A stretch of DNA of 64,000 bases from VRUE01 sp963702035 (lineage in GTDB: Bacteria > Actinomycetota > Thermoleophilia > Solirubrobacterales > 70-9). A model generated the notes under the pieces. It ran no database searches. It was not told where the DNA came from and saw only the letters and a list, made by a program, of their open reading frames with translations. Position 1 is the stretch's first letter. The number at the start of each line of letters is the position of its first letter. The DNA lies in contig OY969700.1 of NCBI GenBank assembly GCA_963702035.1, forward strand, positions 744,001 through 808,000. Direction: 5' to 3'. The position numbers were made by a program, and so were the translations under genes. Below, in pieces: positions 10,302 through 18,537 of the stretch.

Positions 10302-10835
10302 TCAGTAAGCCGTTCCGGCAGCGGCCAGGCGCCGCGCCGCGGCCACGATGTCACGCGGGCTCGCCTGTATCGAGCCGACCTGTTCGACGGCAGCGGCGCT
10401 CAGGCCGAGTGCGGCGGCGTCGTGAGCGATCCGCCCGGCGCCGGAGAGCTGCGCGTCGCGACTGCGCGCGACCGAGTTGTCTTCTTCCAGGGCCTGGATG
10501 TTTTGGGAGATGTGCCCGGAGCTGGCGGCAAAGCTGAGCGTGACCACGTTGAGCGCGACGATGCCGACGAGGAGCACGCCCAGCACCGCGATCCAGGCGC
10601 GGCCGCGGGTCATCCGCACCATCAGGCTCGAGTCGGGGAGGTTGCGGACGGCGGTCGCGGTGCCGACCGCAATCGGAATCAGCTGGCCGCCGGGACGGCG
10701 GACCGGCGCCGGCTTGCGGGCGGGCGCCTTGCGGGCCGGGGCGGTGCGACTTGAGGCTACGACGAGGGGGCGTTTGCGGCGTGGGGCCCGAGTCGGAGCC
10801 GAGGCGGTTTTACGGGCGGTCGCGGCGGCGGCCAT
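10302..10835 (-). CDS. FtsL-like cell division protein
   Basis: 177 aa. A basic Ala/Arg/Lys/Pro-rich cytoplasmic tail (about residues 1-70) precedes one membrane helix (AWIAVLGVLLVGIVALNVV) and a short extracellular segment that could form a coiled coil (NIQALEEDNSVARSRDAQLS). This architecture, and the position between rsmH and ftsI, is that of FtsL, which recruits FtsI with FtsB. FtsL proteins are too divergent for sequence proof, so the call rests on topology and synteny. The ATG overlaps the rsmH stop (TGATG). A much longer upstream extension of this frame runs antisense-like through rsmH and is not used. Confidence 0.75.
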   Translation of the reverse strand: MAAAATARKTASAPTRAPRRKRPLVVASSRTAPARKAPARKPAPVRRPGGQLIPIAVGTATAVRNLPDSSLMVRMTRGRAWIAVLGVLLVGIVALNVVTLSFAASSGHISQNIQALEEDNSVARSRDAQLSGAGRIAHDAAALGLSAAAVEQVGSIQASPRDIVAAARRLAAAGTAY

Positions 10836-11788
10836 CAGGCGGCGCTCCCGGCGCTCTGCGCCTCGGCGATCTTGACCGCGGCGCGCAGGTGGGCCGATTT
10901 CGAGCGCGGGTTGGCGGCCATCTCGGCCGCTTCCGGCGCGATCGCCCGGCGGGTCAGCAGCTCGGCTTCGGGCTCGCGTCCGCAGGTGCAGACGGGAAGC
11001 TCGGGCGGACAGACGCAGCCGCGGGCGCGATCGGCGAGGAAGCGCTTGACGGGGCGATCCTCGAGCGAGTGGAAGGAGATCGCCGCCAGGCGGCCGCCGA
11101 TCGGCAGCATCGACCAGGCGGTCGGCAATGCGTCGTCGAGCGCGTCGAGCTCGCCGTTGACGGCGATGCGGATCGCCTGGAAGGTCTTCTTGGCCGGGTG
11201 GCCGGCGCCGAAGCGGGCCGAGGCCGGCATCCCGGCCTTGACCGCGTCGACCAGCTCGGCGGTGGTGTGAAGGGGGCGACGGCGGCCGATCTCGCGGGCG
11301 ATCCCGCCGGCGTAGCGCTCCTCGCCGAAGCGCCGCAACGCCTGGGCGATGCGCGACTCGGGCCACTCGTTGAGCAGGTCGGCGGCGCTGAACTCCTGCC
11401 GCGTGTCCATCCGCATGTCGAGCGGGGCGTCGTAGGAATAGGAGAACCCCCGCTCCCTGGCGTCGACCTGCATCGAGGACATTCCGAGGTCCATGAACAC
11501 CATGTCTGGACGGATGCCTTCGCCGCGCAGGGCGCGAAGACCTGCCGAGTAGTCGCCGCTGAGGAAACGGGTCCGGCAGGGGACCTCGGCGGCGAAGCGC
11601 TCGAAACGGGCCTGCGCGGCCGGATCGCGGTCGATTCCGATCAACGTCCCCTCCGCCCCGATCGCCGCGGCGATCCGGCGCGCGTGGCCGCCGCCGCCGA
11701 AGGTGCAGTCGACGGCGATCTGCCCCGGCTGAGGTGCCAGCAGGGCGGTCAGCTCGGGGGCAAGGACTGGTTCGTGCTCGGTCGGCAT
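10835..11788 (-). CDS. rsmH: 16S rRNA (cytosine-1402-N4)-methyltransferase RsmH (MraW)
   Basis: RsmH methylates C1402 in the 16S rRNA decoding site using S-adenosylmethionine. From the ATG at 11788 the protein starts MPTEHEPVLAPEL and shows the SAM motif VDCTFGGGGHARRI, DLGMSSMQVD, KTFQAIRIAVNGEL and SFHSLEDRPVKRF near the C-terminus. About 317 aa, the usual length. The frame is open 40 codons further upstream, but that extension crosses a palindromic element and lacks homology, so the internal ATG is preferred. Confidence 0.95.
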   Translation of the reverse strand: MPTEHEPVLAPELTALLAPQPGQIAVDCTFGGGGHARRIAAAIGAEGTLIGIDRDPAAQARFERFAAEVPCRTRFLSGDYSAGLRALRGEGIRPDMVFMDLGMSSMQVDARERGFSYSYDAPLDMRMDTRQEFSAADLLNEWPESRIAQALRRFGEERYAGGIAREIGRRRPLHTTAELVDAVKAGMPASARFGAGHPAKKTFQAIRIAVNGELDALDDALPTAWSMLPIGGRLAAISFHSLEDRPVKRFLADRARGCVCPPELPVCTCGREPEAELLTRRAIAPEAAEMAANPRSKSAHLRAAVKIAEAQSAGSAA

Positions 11789-11828
11789 GTAGATAAGGGT
11801 TGCGCTCGGGACGGCGGACCCACCACCC

Positions 11829-11867
11829 GTACTGCATCGGACCCCTATTTGGGGCTCGATGCAGTAC
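11829..11867. repeat. 39-bp palindrome between mraZ and rsmH
   Basis: Arms GTACTGCATCG and CGATGCAGTAC (11 bp, perfect) surround CCCCTATTTGGGG-like centre sequence. It sits 40 bp upstream of the rsmH start in the mraZ-rsmH gap. Its centre resembles that of the palindrome inside murF. It could form an RNA hairpin in the operon mRNA; no T-tract follows. Confidence 0.65.
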
Positions 11868-11909
11868 TCGTCGAGCGGCGCGGACACTCGGTCGGGGCGA
11901 GGACCCATG

Positions 11910-12353
11910 TCAGGCCGCCGCTCCGCTCGAGGCGAGGCCCTCGGCGATCTCGGGGGCGGAGGCGTCGAGCTCCTCCTCCTGCTTCGCCCACGCCTCGGCG
12001 TTCCAGATCTCCAGGTACTCGCCGGCGCCGATCACGACGCACGGGCCGGCGAGGCCGGCGTGCTCGATCAGCGGCTTGGGCACGCGGATGCGACCGGCCG
12101 AGTCGAGCGTCTCGTCGAACGAGCCGCCGTGGAAGCGGCGGCGCAAGCTGCGCGCGTCCTTGCCAAACGGGCTGTGCGGCGAGAGGAAGCGGTCGGAGAG
12201 CTGCTCGAACTCCGCGGTGGTATGCACCCACACGCAGGGGTCGAAGCCTTTGGAGAGAACGATCCCGTCGGAGAGAGCGGCCCGGAAGCGAGAGGGAACC
12301 GTGAGGCGATCCTTGGAATCGAGACTGTGCTCGTAGAGACCCCGAAATGCCAT
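11910..12353 (-). CDS. mraZ: Transcriptional regulator MraZ
   Basis: MraZ is the AbrB-fold repressor/activator of the division and cell-wall cluster. The 147-aa protein contains the two tandem SpoVT/AbrB-like halves, each with its signature: DSKDRLTVPSRFR near residue 12 and DSAGRIRVPKPL near residue 83. A good ribosome-binding site (AAAGGA) lies 9 bp before the ATG. Upstream are direct repeats of the MraZ operator type, so the operon is probably autoregulated. A hairpin is also present in the leader. Confidence 0.95.
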   Translation of the reverse strand: MAFRGLYEHSLDSKDRLTVPSRFRAALSDGIVLSKGFDPCVWVHTTAEFEQLSDRFLSPHSPFGKDARSLRRRFHGGSFDETLDSAGRIRVPKPLIEHAGLAGPCVVIGAGEYLEIWNAEAWAKQEEELDASAPEIAEGLASSGAAA

Positions 12354-12388
12354 CCCCGTGGTCCTTTCTGCGGGCGGAAGAAAGAGTT

Positions 12389-12433
12389 AGGACCGGAGTG
12401 ATGAGGTGGGAGGAGCCTCACCACCCCGGTCCT
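12389..12433 (-). promoter_or_regulatory. Long hairpin in the mraZ leader
   Basis: AGGACCGG (12389-12396) pairs with CCGGTCCT (12426-12433), with a second inner stem TGAGG/CCTCA. It lies between the MraZ boxes and the mraZ start on the transcribed strand, 36 bp before the ATG. No T-tract, so it is more likely a leader structure than a terminator. Confidence 0.5.
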
Positions 12434-12458
12434 GGGCTTCAACTCGAGCGCCACAGTA

Positions 12459-12477
12459 CCCCACTTTCTCCCACTTT
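12459..12477 (-). promoter_or_regulatory. MraZ operator (direct GTGGG repeats)
   Basis: On the minus strand the sequence reads AAAGTGGGAG then AAAGTGGGG, two copies spaced exactly 10 bp, with a weaker third GTGG 10 bp further on. MraZ proteins are known to bind TGGGN direct repeats at about 10-bp spacing in front of mraZ. Confidence 0.8.
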
Positions 12478-12543
12478 GCAACACAACCTCAAACAGACGT
12501 CCCATTCGCAACCTCGATTGCAGCGGCTAGGCTCGCCACCTCG

Positions 12544-13413
12544 ATGAGTGCGACAGACGAGAAAGCCACCCGATCCGCCGGTGCCGCCGTGCCCGACGAC
12601 GCCGACGACCTGCGCGGCTTCCACTTCAAGCGTCTGCTGGGCAAGCCGCTCACCTGGGTCCTGCTGGCGATCTTCGTCGTCGGCGTCGGCGTCGCCGGGG
12701 CGATCCTCGTCGGCCCCGTCATCGGCACCGCCGCCGCGGGCGCCGTCTTCCTGATTGGACTCCTGGTCGTCTTCGCGATCGCCGACTCGCGGGCGGAGGA
12801 CGCCTTCTTCATTACGTATGCCGAACAGCGAGGCCTGGCGCTGGCGGGCAAGGGCCCGCTGCCGCCGGCCACGCCGCTGCTACGCAAGGGCGACAGCCGC
12901 TATGCCGAGCGCTCGATGAGCGGCCCCCTCTCCGAGGGAGTCGACGGCCTCCTCGCTCTATATACGTACGAGGACGAGACGACCGACAGCGAGGGCAACC
13001 GGCAGACCAACTACTACCACTACACCGTCGGCCTCGCCCAGGTCCCCGAGTGCGCCGGCTTCGTCCCCGAGCTCTACTGCCGGCGCAAGTCAGGCCTGCG
13101 CGCCCTGGAGAAGTTCGAGGACGTCTTCCGCCGCTCCAAAGAGCGGGTCAAGCTGGAGAGCGAGGCGCTCGACAAGCGCTACGAGATCTTCGCCGCCAAG
13201 GGCCAGGACGCCAACCACCTGCGCCAGCTCTTCTCCCCCACCTTCATCGTCTGGCTGACCGACTCGGCCCCGGACAAGTTCGCCTTCGAGCTGGTCGATG
13301 GCACCCTCTGCTGCTACGTCAAGGGCCACAAGAAGAAGGCGGCCGAGCTGGACACGATCAGCGCCGCCTCGGCCGCGGTCGCCACGCGGCTACGCGACGA
13401 GTCCACCGAGTAG
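12544..13413 (+). CDS. Conserved membrane protein with two N-terminal helices
   Basis: 289 aa from the ATG at 12544; the frame is open upstream but the preceding region is the mraZ promoter. Two hydrophobic segments (WVLLAIFVVGVGVAGAIL and AAAGAVFLIGLLVVFAI) lie at about residues 38-80. A large soluble domain follows, with Tyr-rich TNYYHYTVGLAQVPE, EDVFRRSKERVKLESEALDKR and a Cys pair (GTLCCYV). It is divergent from mraZ. The layout recalls DUF3137-type proteins, but I do not claim the family. Function unknown. Confidence 0.8.
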   Translation: MSATDEKATRSAGAAVPDDADDLRGFHFKRLLGKPLTWVLLAIFVVGVGVAGAILVGPVIGTAAAGAVFLIGLLVVFAIADSRAEDAFFITYAEQRGLALAGKGPLPPATPLLRKGDSRYAERSMSGPLSEGVDGLLALYTYEDETTDSEGNRQTNYYHYTVGLAQVPECAGFVPELYCRRKSGLRALEKFEDVFRRSKERVKLESEALDKRYEIFAAKGQDANHLRQLFSPTFIVWLTDSAPDKFAFELVDGTLCCYVKGHKKKAAELDTISAASAAVATRLRDESTE

Positions 13414-13416
13414 CAG

Positions 13417-14067
13417 CTAGAAGCCGCTGAGCAATACGTCGGCGTTGGCGATTAGGGCGGCGGCGATCATCAGCAGGACCGAGGGGACGAGGATCAGGGC
13501 GACGACGAGCTGGATCTTGGGGGCGGCGCGGGCGGCTCGCTCCTCGACCGCGCGGCGCTGGTCGCGGCGCAGCGCGGCGGCCTGGCGGCGCAGCTGATCC
13601 GCCAGCGGCGAGCCGAGCCGGCGCGAGCGCTCGATCGCGGCGCAGAGGGTGGCGATCTCCGTCCCCGGGATCCTTTGGCGGAGCGCGACGAGGGTCTCGG
13701 CCAGCGGCTGGCCGCAGCCGAGCTCGGCCGTCGCGATCCGCAGCTCGTCGGCGAGCGGGCCGTTGCCGGCGCGGGCGATCTCGGCAAAGCTCGCCGCCGG
13801 CGCGCGGCCGGCGGCCGAGCCGACCGCGAGCAGGTCGAGCGCGTCCGGCAGCGAGGCGATCAGGCGACGATGGCGTCGCCGTGCCCGGCGCTCGAGCAGG
13901 GCATCGGGGAGGACGAAGCCCGCGGCGGGCAGCGCTACGGCGACCAGCCAGGCGAGCCGGCCCGGGGCGGCCGGCGCGGCGAGCAGCGCCGCCGCCGCGC
14001 CCGCCGCCGCGCAGGCGAGCTTGGCCGCGAGCGGAGGGCGGCGGCCGCTCTCCCGGGCAAGCCTCAC
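13417..14067 (-). CDS. tadC: TadC-like type II secretion F-domain protein
   Basis: Inner-membrane platform protein of the Flp/Tad pilus or a related type IV filament. About 216 aa starting at a GTG that overlaps the tadB stop (GTGA). Features are N-terminal hydrophobic segments, the cytoplasmic T2SSF helical domain (SLPDALDLLAVGSAAGRAPA, then LAETLVALRQRIPGTEIATL) and C-terminal helices (IQLVVALILVPSVLLMIAAAL). The frame is open far upstream, but that part is out-of-frame tadB. Last gene of the operon in this window; no pilin or prepilin peptidase is visible. Confidence 0.87.
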   Translation of the reverse strand: MRLARESGRRPPLAAKLACAAAGAAAALLAAPAAPGRLAWLVAVALPAAGFVLPDALLERRARRRHRRLIASLPDALDLLAVGSAAGRAPAASFAEIARAGNGPLADELRIATAELGCGQPLAETLVALRQRIPGTEIATLCAAIERSRRLGSPLADQLRRQAAALRRDQRRAVEERAARAAPKIQLVVALILVPSVLLMIAAALIANADVLLSGF

Positions 14068-14921
14068 TCGGCCACCCGGGAGAAGCGCCGGATCGCGACG
14101 AAGCCGGCGAGCTGCAGGACCACGGCCAGCGCAAGCAGGACCGCCGATGCCGGAGCGGCCAGCACCCTGGCGAGGAATCCGGGCTGGATCAGCTCGGCGA
14201 AGAGCGCACCGCCACTCGGCATCGCGACGACGAGCAGCCCGGTGAAGCGCGCCTGCGCGGTTGCCGAGCGGGCGTCGTCGGCGGCGCGGTCGCGCTCGGC
14301 GGCCCCTTCGGCGAAGCGGCGCAGAAGGCCGGCGAGGTCGCCGCCGGCACGCTGCTGGCTGAGCAGCGCCATCGCGAAGGCATCGACCCTTGCCGAGCGC
14401 ATCCGGGATCTCCAGCTCTCGATCGCCACCCCCGTCGGCGCCCCCAGCTCGAGCTCCGCCCCCAGCCGGGCCAGCTCGACCGTGGCTGGACCGTCTACCG
14501 ATGACGCCGCCGCCGGTAGCGAGGCCCGCAGGGAACGGCCCGCGGCAAGCGAATCCGCGATCGCCGCCGCGACCTCGGGCAGGGCGCGCTCGAGAACCCG
14601 CCGGTAGCGACGGCGGCGATTCGACACCGCCCATCCCGCCACCCCAGGACCGGCAATCGCCAGCGGCACCGCGACCATCGCCCCGGCCAGGAACCAGCCG
14701 CCGAGCAGCGCTGCGCCGGCACCGACCGCGGCGAGCCGGCGCCGCTCCACGGTCGAGGGGACATAACCCTCCTCCCCCGCCCGGCGCAATGGCTCCAGCG
14801 CAAGCCGTAACCACTGAGCGACCGCCGGAGTGGCGAGCACGGCTTCGCGAGCCGCAAGCGCCGCCAGGCCCCCCGCGGCGGCACCGACAATCGGCACCAG
14901 CGGCCCCGGGGCGCCGCTCAT
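14064..14921 (-). CDS. tadB: TadB-like type II secretion F-domain protein
   Basis: 285 aa. Partner platform protein of TadC in the Tad machine. Hydrophobic segments at the N-terminus and in the middle (LLGGWFLAGAMVAVPLAIAG) precede the T2SSF domain (ALPEVAAAIADSLAAGRSLR, then RVDAFAMALLSQQRAGGDLA, residues 114-190), and two helices close the protein. Its ATG overlaps the tadA stop by 4 bp and its stop overlaps tadC by 4 bp, so tadA, tadB and tadC are coupled. Confidence 0.87.
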   Translation of the reverse strand: MSGAPGPLVPIVGAAAGGLAALAAREAVLATPAVAQWLRLALEPLRRAGEEGYVPSTVERRRLAAVGAGAALLGGWFLAGAMVAVPLAIAGPGVAGWAVSNRRRRYRRVLERALPEVAAAIADSLAAGRSLRASLPAAASSVDGPATVELARLGAELELGAPTGVAIESWRSRMRSARVDAFAMALLSQQRAGGDLAGLLRRFAEGAAERDRAADDARSATAQARFTGLLVVAMPSGGALFAELIQPGFLARVLAAPASAVLLALAVVLQLAGFVAIRRFSRVAE

Positions 14922-16018
14922 CCGGCCGCCGCCACATCGGCGATCTCGGTGACGCGGCGGGAGCCGTCCTCGCGCCGCTCGAGGTGGACGACGAGGTCGA
15001 TGCCGCGGCGGACCTGCGTGGCGATCGCCTCGTGCGGCAGCCCCAGCCCGGCCATCAGAGCCAGGGTCTCCAGACGCGCGAGGGCATCGGCCGGCGAGTT
15101 GGCGTGCACCGTCGAGAGCGCGCCGCGGTGGCCGGTGTTGAGCGCCGTGAGCAGGTCCAGCGCCTCGGCGCCGCGCACCTCGCCGATCACGATCCGGTCG
15201 GGTCGCATCCGCAACGCGTTGCGCAGCAGATCGCGAATCGTCACCTCTCCCCTTCCCTCGACCCCGGCCGGGCGGCTCTCCAGCCGCACGACGTGGCGTC
15301 GCCGCAGGCGCAGCTCGGCCGCGTCCTCGATCGTCACCAGGCGCTCCTCCGGCGAGACGAAGGCCGAGATCGCGTTGAGCAGAGTCGTCTTGCCGGAGCC
15401 GGTGCCACCGCTGACGAGGACGCTGCGTCGTTCGCCGACAGCCCGCTCGAGCAGCTCGACCTGGGGCTCGGTGAGGGTCCCGAGCTCGACCAGCTCGCGC
15501 GCTCCGGGCCGGCTGGCGCCGAAGCGGCGGATCGAGAGGGCCGGTCCGTCGATGGCCAGCGGCGGGATCACCGCGTTGACCCGCGAGCCATCGGCGAGAC
15601 GGGCGTCGACCATCGGGCTGAGCTCGTCGATGCGGCGGCCGAGCGGCGCGAGGATCCGCTCGATCGTGTTGCGCAGCTCCTCCTCGTCGGCGAAGCAGGC
15701 GTCGGTCGCCTCGATCCGCCCGCCCCGCTCTACATACACCTGGCCCGGCCCGTTCACCATCACCTCCTCGACGCCGGGGTCGGCCAGCAGGTCCTCCAGC
15801 GGTCCGAGACCGACGGTGTCGCGCAGCACCCGCGCGACGAGCGCTTCCCGATCGGCGGAGGCGAGCAGCGCCGCTTGCCGCCGCACGAGGCCAGACACCT
15901 CCGCGGCCAACTCCTCGGATGGCGGCGAGCCGGCAGCGGCGGCTTCGCGCCGCGCGTCGATCAGCCGGCCGCGCAACGAATCGGCGAGGTCCTCCAGATG
16001 CCTTTGCCGCGCCTCCAC
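14918..16018 (-). CDS. tadA: TadA/CpaF-type secretion ATPase
   Basis: Hexameric ATPase that powers Flp/Tad pilus assembly. 366 aa with the CpaF landmarks: GVEEVMVNGPGQVYVERGG, Walker A SGGTGSGKTTLLNAI near residue 205, VTIEDAAELRL (Asp box), RMRPDRIVIGEVRG (Walker B region) and the His box STVHANS. Six bp after cpaB and overlapping tadB. Confidence 0.94.
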   Translation of the reverse strand: MEARQRHLEDLADSLRGRLIDARREAAAAGSPPSEELAAEVSGLVRRQAALLASADREALVARVLRDTVGLGPLEDLLADPGVEEVMVNGPGQVYVERGGRIEATDACFADEEELRNTIERILAPLGRRIDELSPMVDARLADGSRVNAVIPPLAIDGPALSIRRFGASRPGARELVELGTLTEPQVELLERAVGERRSVLVSGGTGSGKTTLLNAISAFVSPEERLVTIEDAAELRLRRRHVVRLESRPAGVEGRGEVTIRDLLRNALRMRPDRIVIGEVRGAEALDLLTALNTGHRGALSTVHANSPADALARLETLALMAGLGLPHEAIATQVRRGIDLVVHLERREDGSRRVTEIADVAAAG

Positions 16019-16024
16019 GTGGAG

Positions 16025-16681
16025 TCAGTCCTCCGGCAGGAGGGTCACCTTGCGGGCGAAGCTCTCGGCGGCGATCAGCCGCAGCGCCTGGCTCTTGGTC
16101 AAGCCCAGCGTCGCCGCGGCGGTCGTTCCAAGACCCGGGCCTTCGGAACCCGGCCGCAGCGCCAACAGGGGGACGCGGGGCGCGGCGACATAGGTCCGAC
16201 CCGGACCGCCGGCGGCCGGTTCGCTCGTCACCACGACGTCGACCCTCGACCGAGGCGGAGACGGCCCGCCCGCCAGCAGCGCATCGGCGCCGCTGACGGC
16301 GATCTCAACCGGCCGCCGCCCACCCGTGAGGCCCGGGGCCGCGCGACTCGCCTTGCGGGCGACGCCGAGTTGCGCGCCGAGCAGGTAAGACCCGGGTGGC
16401 AGCGGCGCGCGGGCGACCAGGCCCAGCGCTTCCCCCGGCGCAAGCAGCGCTCCGGGCGGAACGAACCGGGCCGGGACGCGCCGCACGGTGAGGGCCGAGC
16501 CGATCTCCTCCGGCCCGACCCGCCGGCCGGCCGCGATCCTTGCGCCGAGCACCACCACAGGCCGCAGCGGGCCGTAGCCGCTGACGGCACTCGCTCCGTA
16601 GCCCGCGGCGATCGCCGCGGCGCCGGCGGCGGCGAGGAGCGCCAGCAACAGGAACGCGAGCGCTCGCCTGCGCCGGCTCAT
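16025..16681 (-). CDS. cpaB: CpaB/RcpC-like Flp pilus assembly protein (SAF domain)
   Basis: 218 aa. An N-terminal membrane anchor (ALAFLLLALLAAAGAAAIAAG) is followed by a SAF-type beta domain (VVLGARIAAGRRVGPEEIGSA, then VRRVPARFVPPGALL) and the RcpC/CpaB C-terminal region ending in a helical KSQALRLIAAESFARKVTLL segment. CpaB proteins sit in the periplasm of Tad systems and are thought to bind peptidoglycan through SAF. The ATG overlaps the histidine-kinase stop by 4 bp. Confidence 0.82.
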   Translation of the reverse strand: MSRRRRALAFLLLALLAAAGAAAIAAGYGASAVSGYGPLRPVVVLGARIAAGRRVGPEEIGSALTVRRVPARFVPPGALLAPGEALGLVARAPLPPGSYLLGAQLGVARKASRAAPGLTGGRRPVEIAVSGADALLAGGPSPPRSRVDVVVTSEPAAGGPGRTYVAAPRVPLLALRPGSEGPGLGTTAAATLGLTKSQALRLIAAESFARKVTLLPED

Positions 16682-17409
16682 GCCGCGAGAGCGCCCCGGT
16701 CGCCGGCAAGCGGAAGCTCGAGCAGGGCGAGCGATCCGGCCTCGGAGCGCCGCAGCGCGAAGCGCCCCCGGTGTGCCGCGGCCACCTGGCGGACGACGGC
16801 TAGCCCATGACCATGGCGCCGGCGCCCGGAGAGACGCGCGATCACGTCTGCCGGGTTATCGCGACGAGCAGCCGGGCGCGCGGCCCGACCCGAATCGGCG
16901 ATGACGATCCGCACCCGGCCCCGGTGCGGCCTGGCATCGATCGAGATCTCCGGCCCTCCGTGCTCGATCGCGTTGACGATCAGGTTGTCGAGGGCCTGGG
17001 CGAGTTCGACCCGGTCGCCGATCACAACCGCGTGCCCGGCGCGCCAGCGCAGGCCCAGCGAACCGTCGCCGAGGCTCGCCCGAGCCCGCCAGCGCCGCAC
17101 CGCGGCTTCGAGCAGCGGCCGCATCTCCACCGCCTCCGCCGGCCGCCGCAGCGAACTGCCGCCGTTTACCTCGTGGTCGAGACGATCCAGCGCCGCCGCG
17201 GCGAGGCGGACCGAGCTCTCGATCGCCGGCGGCGAGCCGACCGGGCCGGCGCCCGCGAGGGCGATCGCCTGCAGCGGTCGGCGCAGCTCGTGCAGCGCCT
17301 CGTTGAGAGCGCCGCGCCGGCGACCGTTGCGCAACCCCTGCGCGGCGGCCACCGCCGCCATCGTGGTGGCGAGCGGCCAGCCGACGGCGATCTCAGCCAG
17401 CTCGATCAT
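16678..17409 (-). CDS. Sensor histidine kinase
   Basis: 243 aa, short for a sensor kinase. One N-terminal hydrophobic stretch (VGWPLATTMAAVAAAQG) replaces a sensor domain. The H box is ALHELRRPLQAI (phospho-acceptor His), the N box ALDNLIVNAIEHG, and a G box GHGLAVVRQVAAAH closes the HATPase fold. It overlaps the response regulator by 4 bp and cpaB by 4 bp, so this pair probably controls the pilus operon it belongs to. Confidence 0.88.
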   Translation of the reverse strand: MIELAEIAVGWPLATTMAAVAAAQGLRNGRRRGALNEALHELRRPLQAIALAGAGPVGSPPAIESSVRLAAAALDRLDHEVNGGSSLRRPAEAVEMRPLLEAAVRRWRARASLGDGSLGLRWRAGHAVVIGDRVELAQALDNLIVNAIEHGGPEISIDARPHRGRVRIVIADSGRAARPAARRDNPADVIARLSGRRRHGHGLAVVRQVAAAHRGRFALRRSEAGSLALLELPLAGDRGALAA

Positions 17410-18119
17410 CCGTCGAGGAGGCGATATCCGACGCCCCAGCAGTTGATCACGAAACGCGCCCGTTCGGGGTCCAGTTTGCGCCGCAGACGGCTTGCGTGCG
17501 AGTCGAGCGTGCGGGTCTTGGTCGGCATCCGATGACCCCAGACCTCACCCAACAGCTCGCGCTTGGAGAAGACCCGGTGTGGGTCCACCGCGAGCACCCG
17601 CAGCAGCGAGAACTCTTTCTTGGACAGCCGCACCTCACGCCCACCGACCCAGGCGCGGCGCCGGCCCGGGTCGACGACGATGTCGCCGACCCGGATCGGA
17701 CCGCTGCTGCGCTGGTCCACCCGCCGCAGCACCGCGGCGATCCGCGCCCGCAGTTCCGAGTAGACGTAGGGCTTGACCACGTAGTCGTCGGCGCCGAACT
17801 CGAGACCGCGCACGCGATCCTGGTCGGAACCGCGCCCGCTGAGGACGATCACCGGCAGGCGCGGGTCGAAGCGCGAGACGATGCCGTCCGCTTCGCGGAT
17901 CTCCTGGAGCACGTCGAGCCCCGAAGCATCGGGCAGGGTCAGGTCGAGCAGCATCAGATCCGGCTGCTTGTAGCGGCAGAGCCGCAATGCATCGGAAGCG
18001 CTCGGCGCCGGCAGCACGCCAAAGCGGTCGGCGACCAGGTTGTCGCAGAGCAGCTCGAGGGTCTCGGTGTCGTCCTCGCAGACGACGACGCTGGCGATTT
18101 CTCGTCTCTGGGGAAGCAT
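17406..18119 (-). CDS. OmpR-family response regulator
   Basis: About 237 aa from the ATG at 18119. The receiver domain starts ASVVVCEDDTETLELL and has the phospho-Asp in LMLLDLTLPDASG, and the conserved Lys in DDYVVKPY. The C-terminal winged helix (VRLSKKEFSLLRVLAVDPHR, then RTLDSHASRLRRKL) is of the OmpR/PhoB type. The frame is open a further 39 codons upstream without homology. Partner of the kinase encoded next. Confidence 0.93.
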   Translation of the reverse strand: MLPQRREIASVVVCEDDTETLELLCDNLVADRFGVLPAPSASDALRLCRYKQPDLMLLDLTLPDASGLDVLQEIREADGIVSRFDPRLPVIVLSGRGSDQDRVRGLEFGADDYVVKPYVYSELRARIAAVLRRVDQRSSGPIRVGDIVVDPGRRRAWVGGREVRLSKKEFSLLRVLAVDPHRVFSKRELLGEVWGHRMPTKTRTLDSHASRLRRKLDPERARFVINCWGVGYRLLDG

Positions 18120-18159
18120 GCACCCCTTAAGGGCGCCGAGACGAAAACTCTCCCCCCCT

Positions 18160-18486
18160 TCACGGGCGATCGAGAGGCCAAAGCCCGGAGTTAGCGGGCA
18201 ACTCGAGCACGGCGCTCGCCCGTCGATCCCAGGCAAACCGACGCGGCGGCACTCCTCGCCTCACCGAGCAGGGCCGACCGTCGCGGTCGAGGAAGACGAG
18301 ATCGAGCGCGAAGCGCATGCCGAAGGTGTGGACGCCGCGGCAGCGCGGGATCAAGAGCCCCGGCCCCGCCTCGTCGACGTGCAGGTGGGAGAGACCGAGC
18401 AGGCGGGCGCGGCGGGTCGAGGCGACCGGGAAGTCGCGGGCGAGGACGGTCGCGGACGGGAGATCTCGCAGGCGTCGAGGGGGCAC
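18160..18486 (-). CDS. DUF192 family protein
   Basis: 108 aa. Family marks are HVDEAGPGLLIPRCRGVHTF and GMRFALDLVFLDRDGR, then a C-terminal AVLELPANSG-like segment. DUF192 proteins are small beta-rich, often secreted proteins of unknown role; no signal peptide is seen here. It sits 41 bp upstream of the response regulator and may be the first gene of the two-component/Tad operon, or independent. Confidence 0.87.
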   Translation of the reverse strand: MPPRRLRDLPSATVLARDFPVASTRRARLLGLSHLHVDEAGPGLLIPRCRGVHTFGMRFALDLVFLDRDGRPCSVRRGVPPRRFAWDRRASAVLELPANSGLWPLDRP

Positions 18487-18537
18487 GCTGAGTTAAGTCG
18501 TCAGCCGACGATTTCCTCCCCCCTCTAGCCTCCCTGC

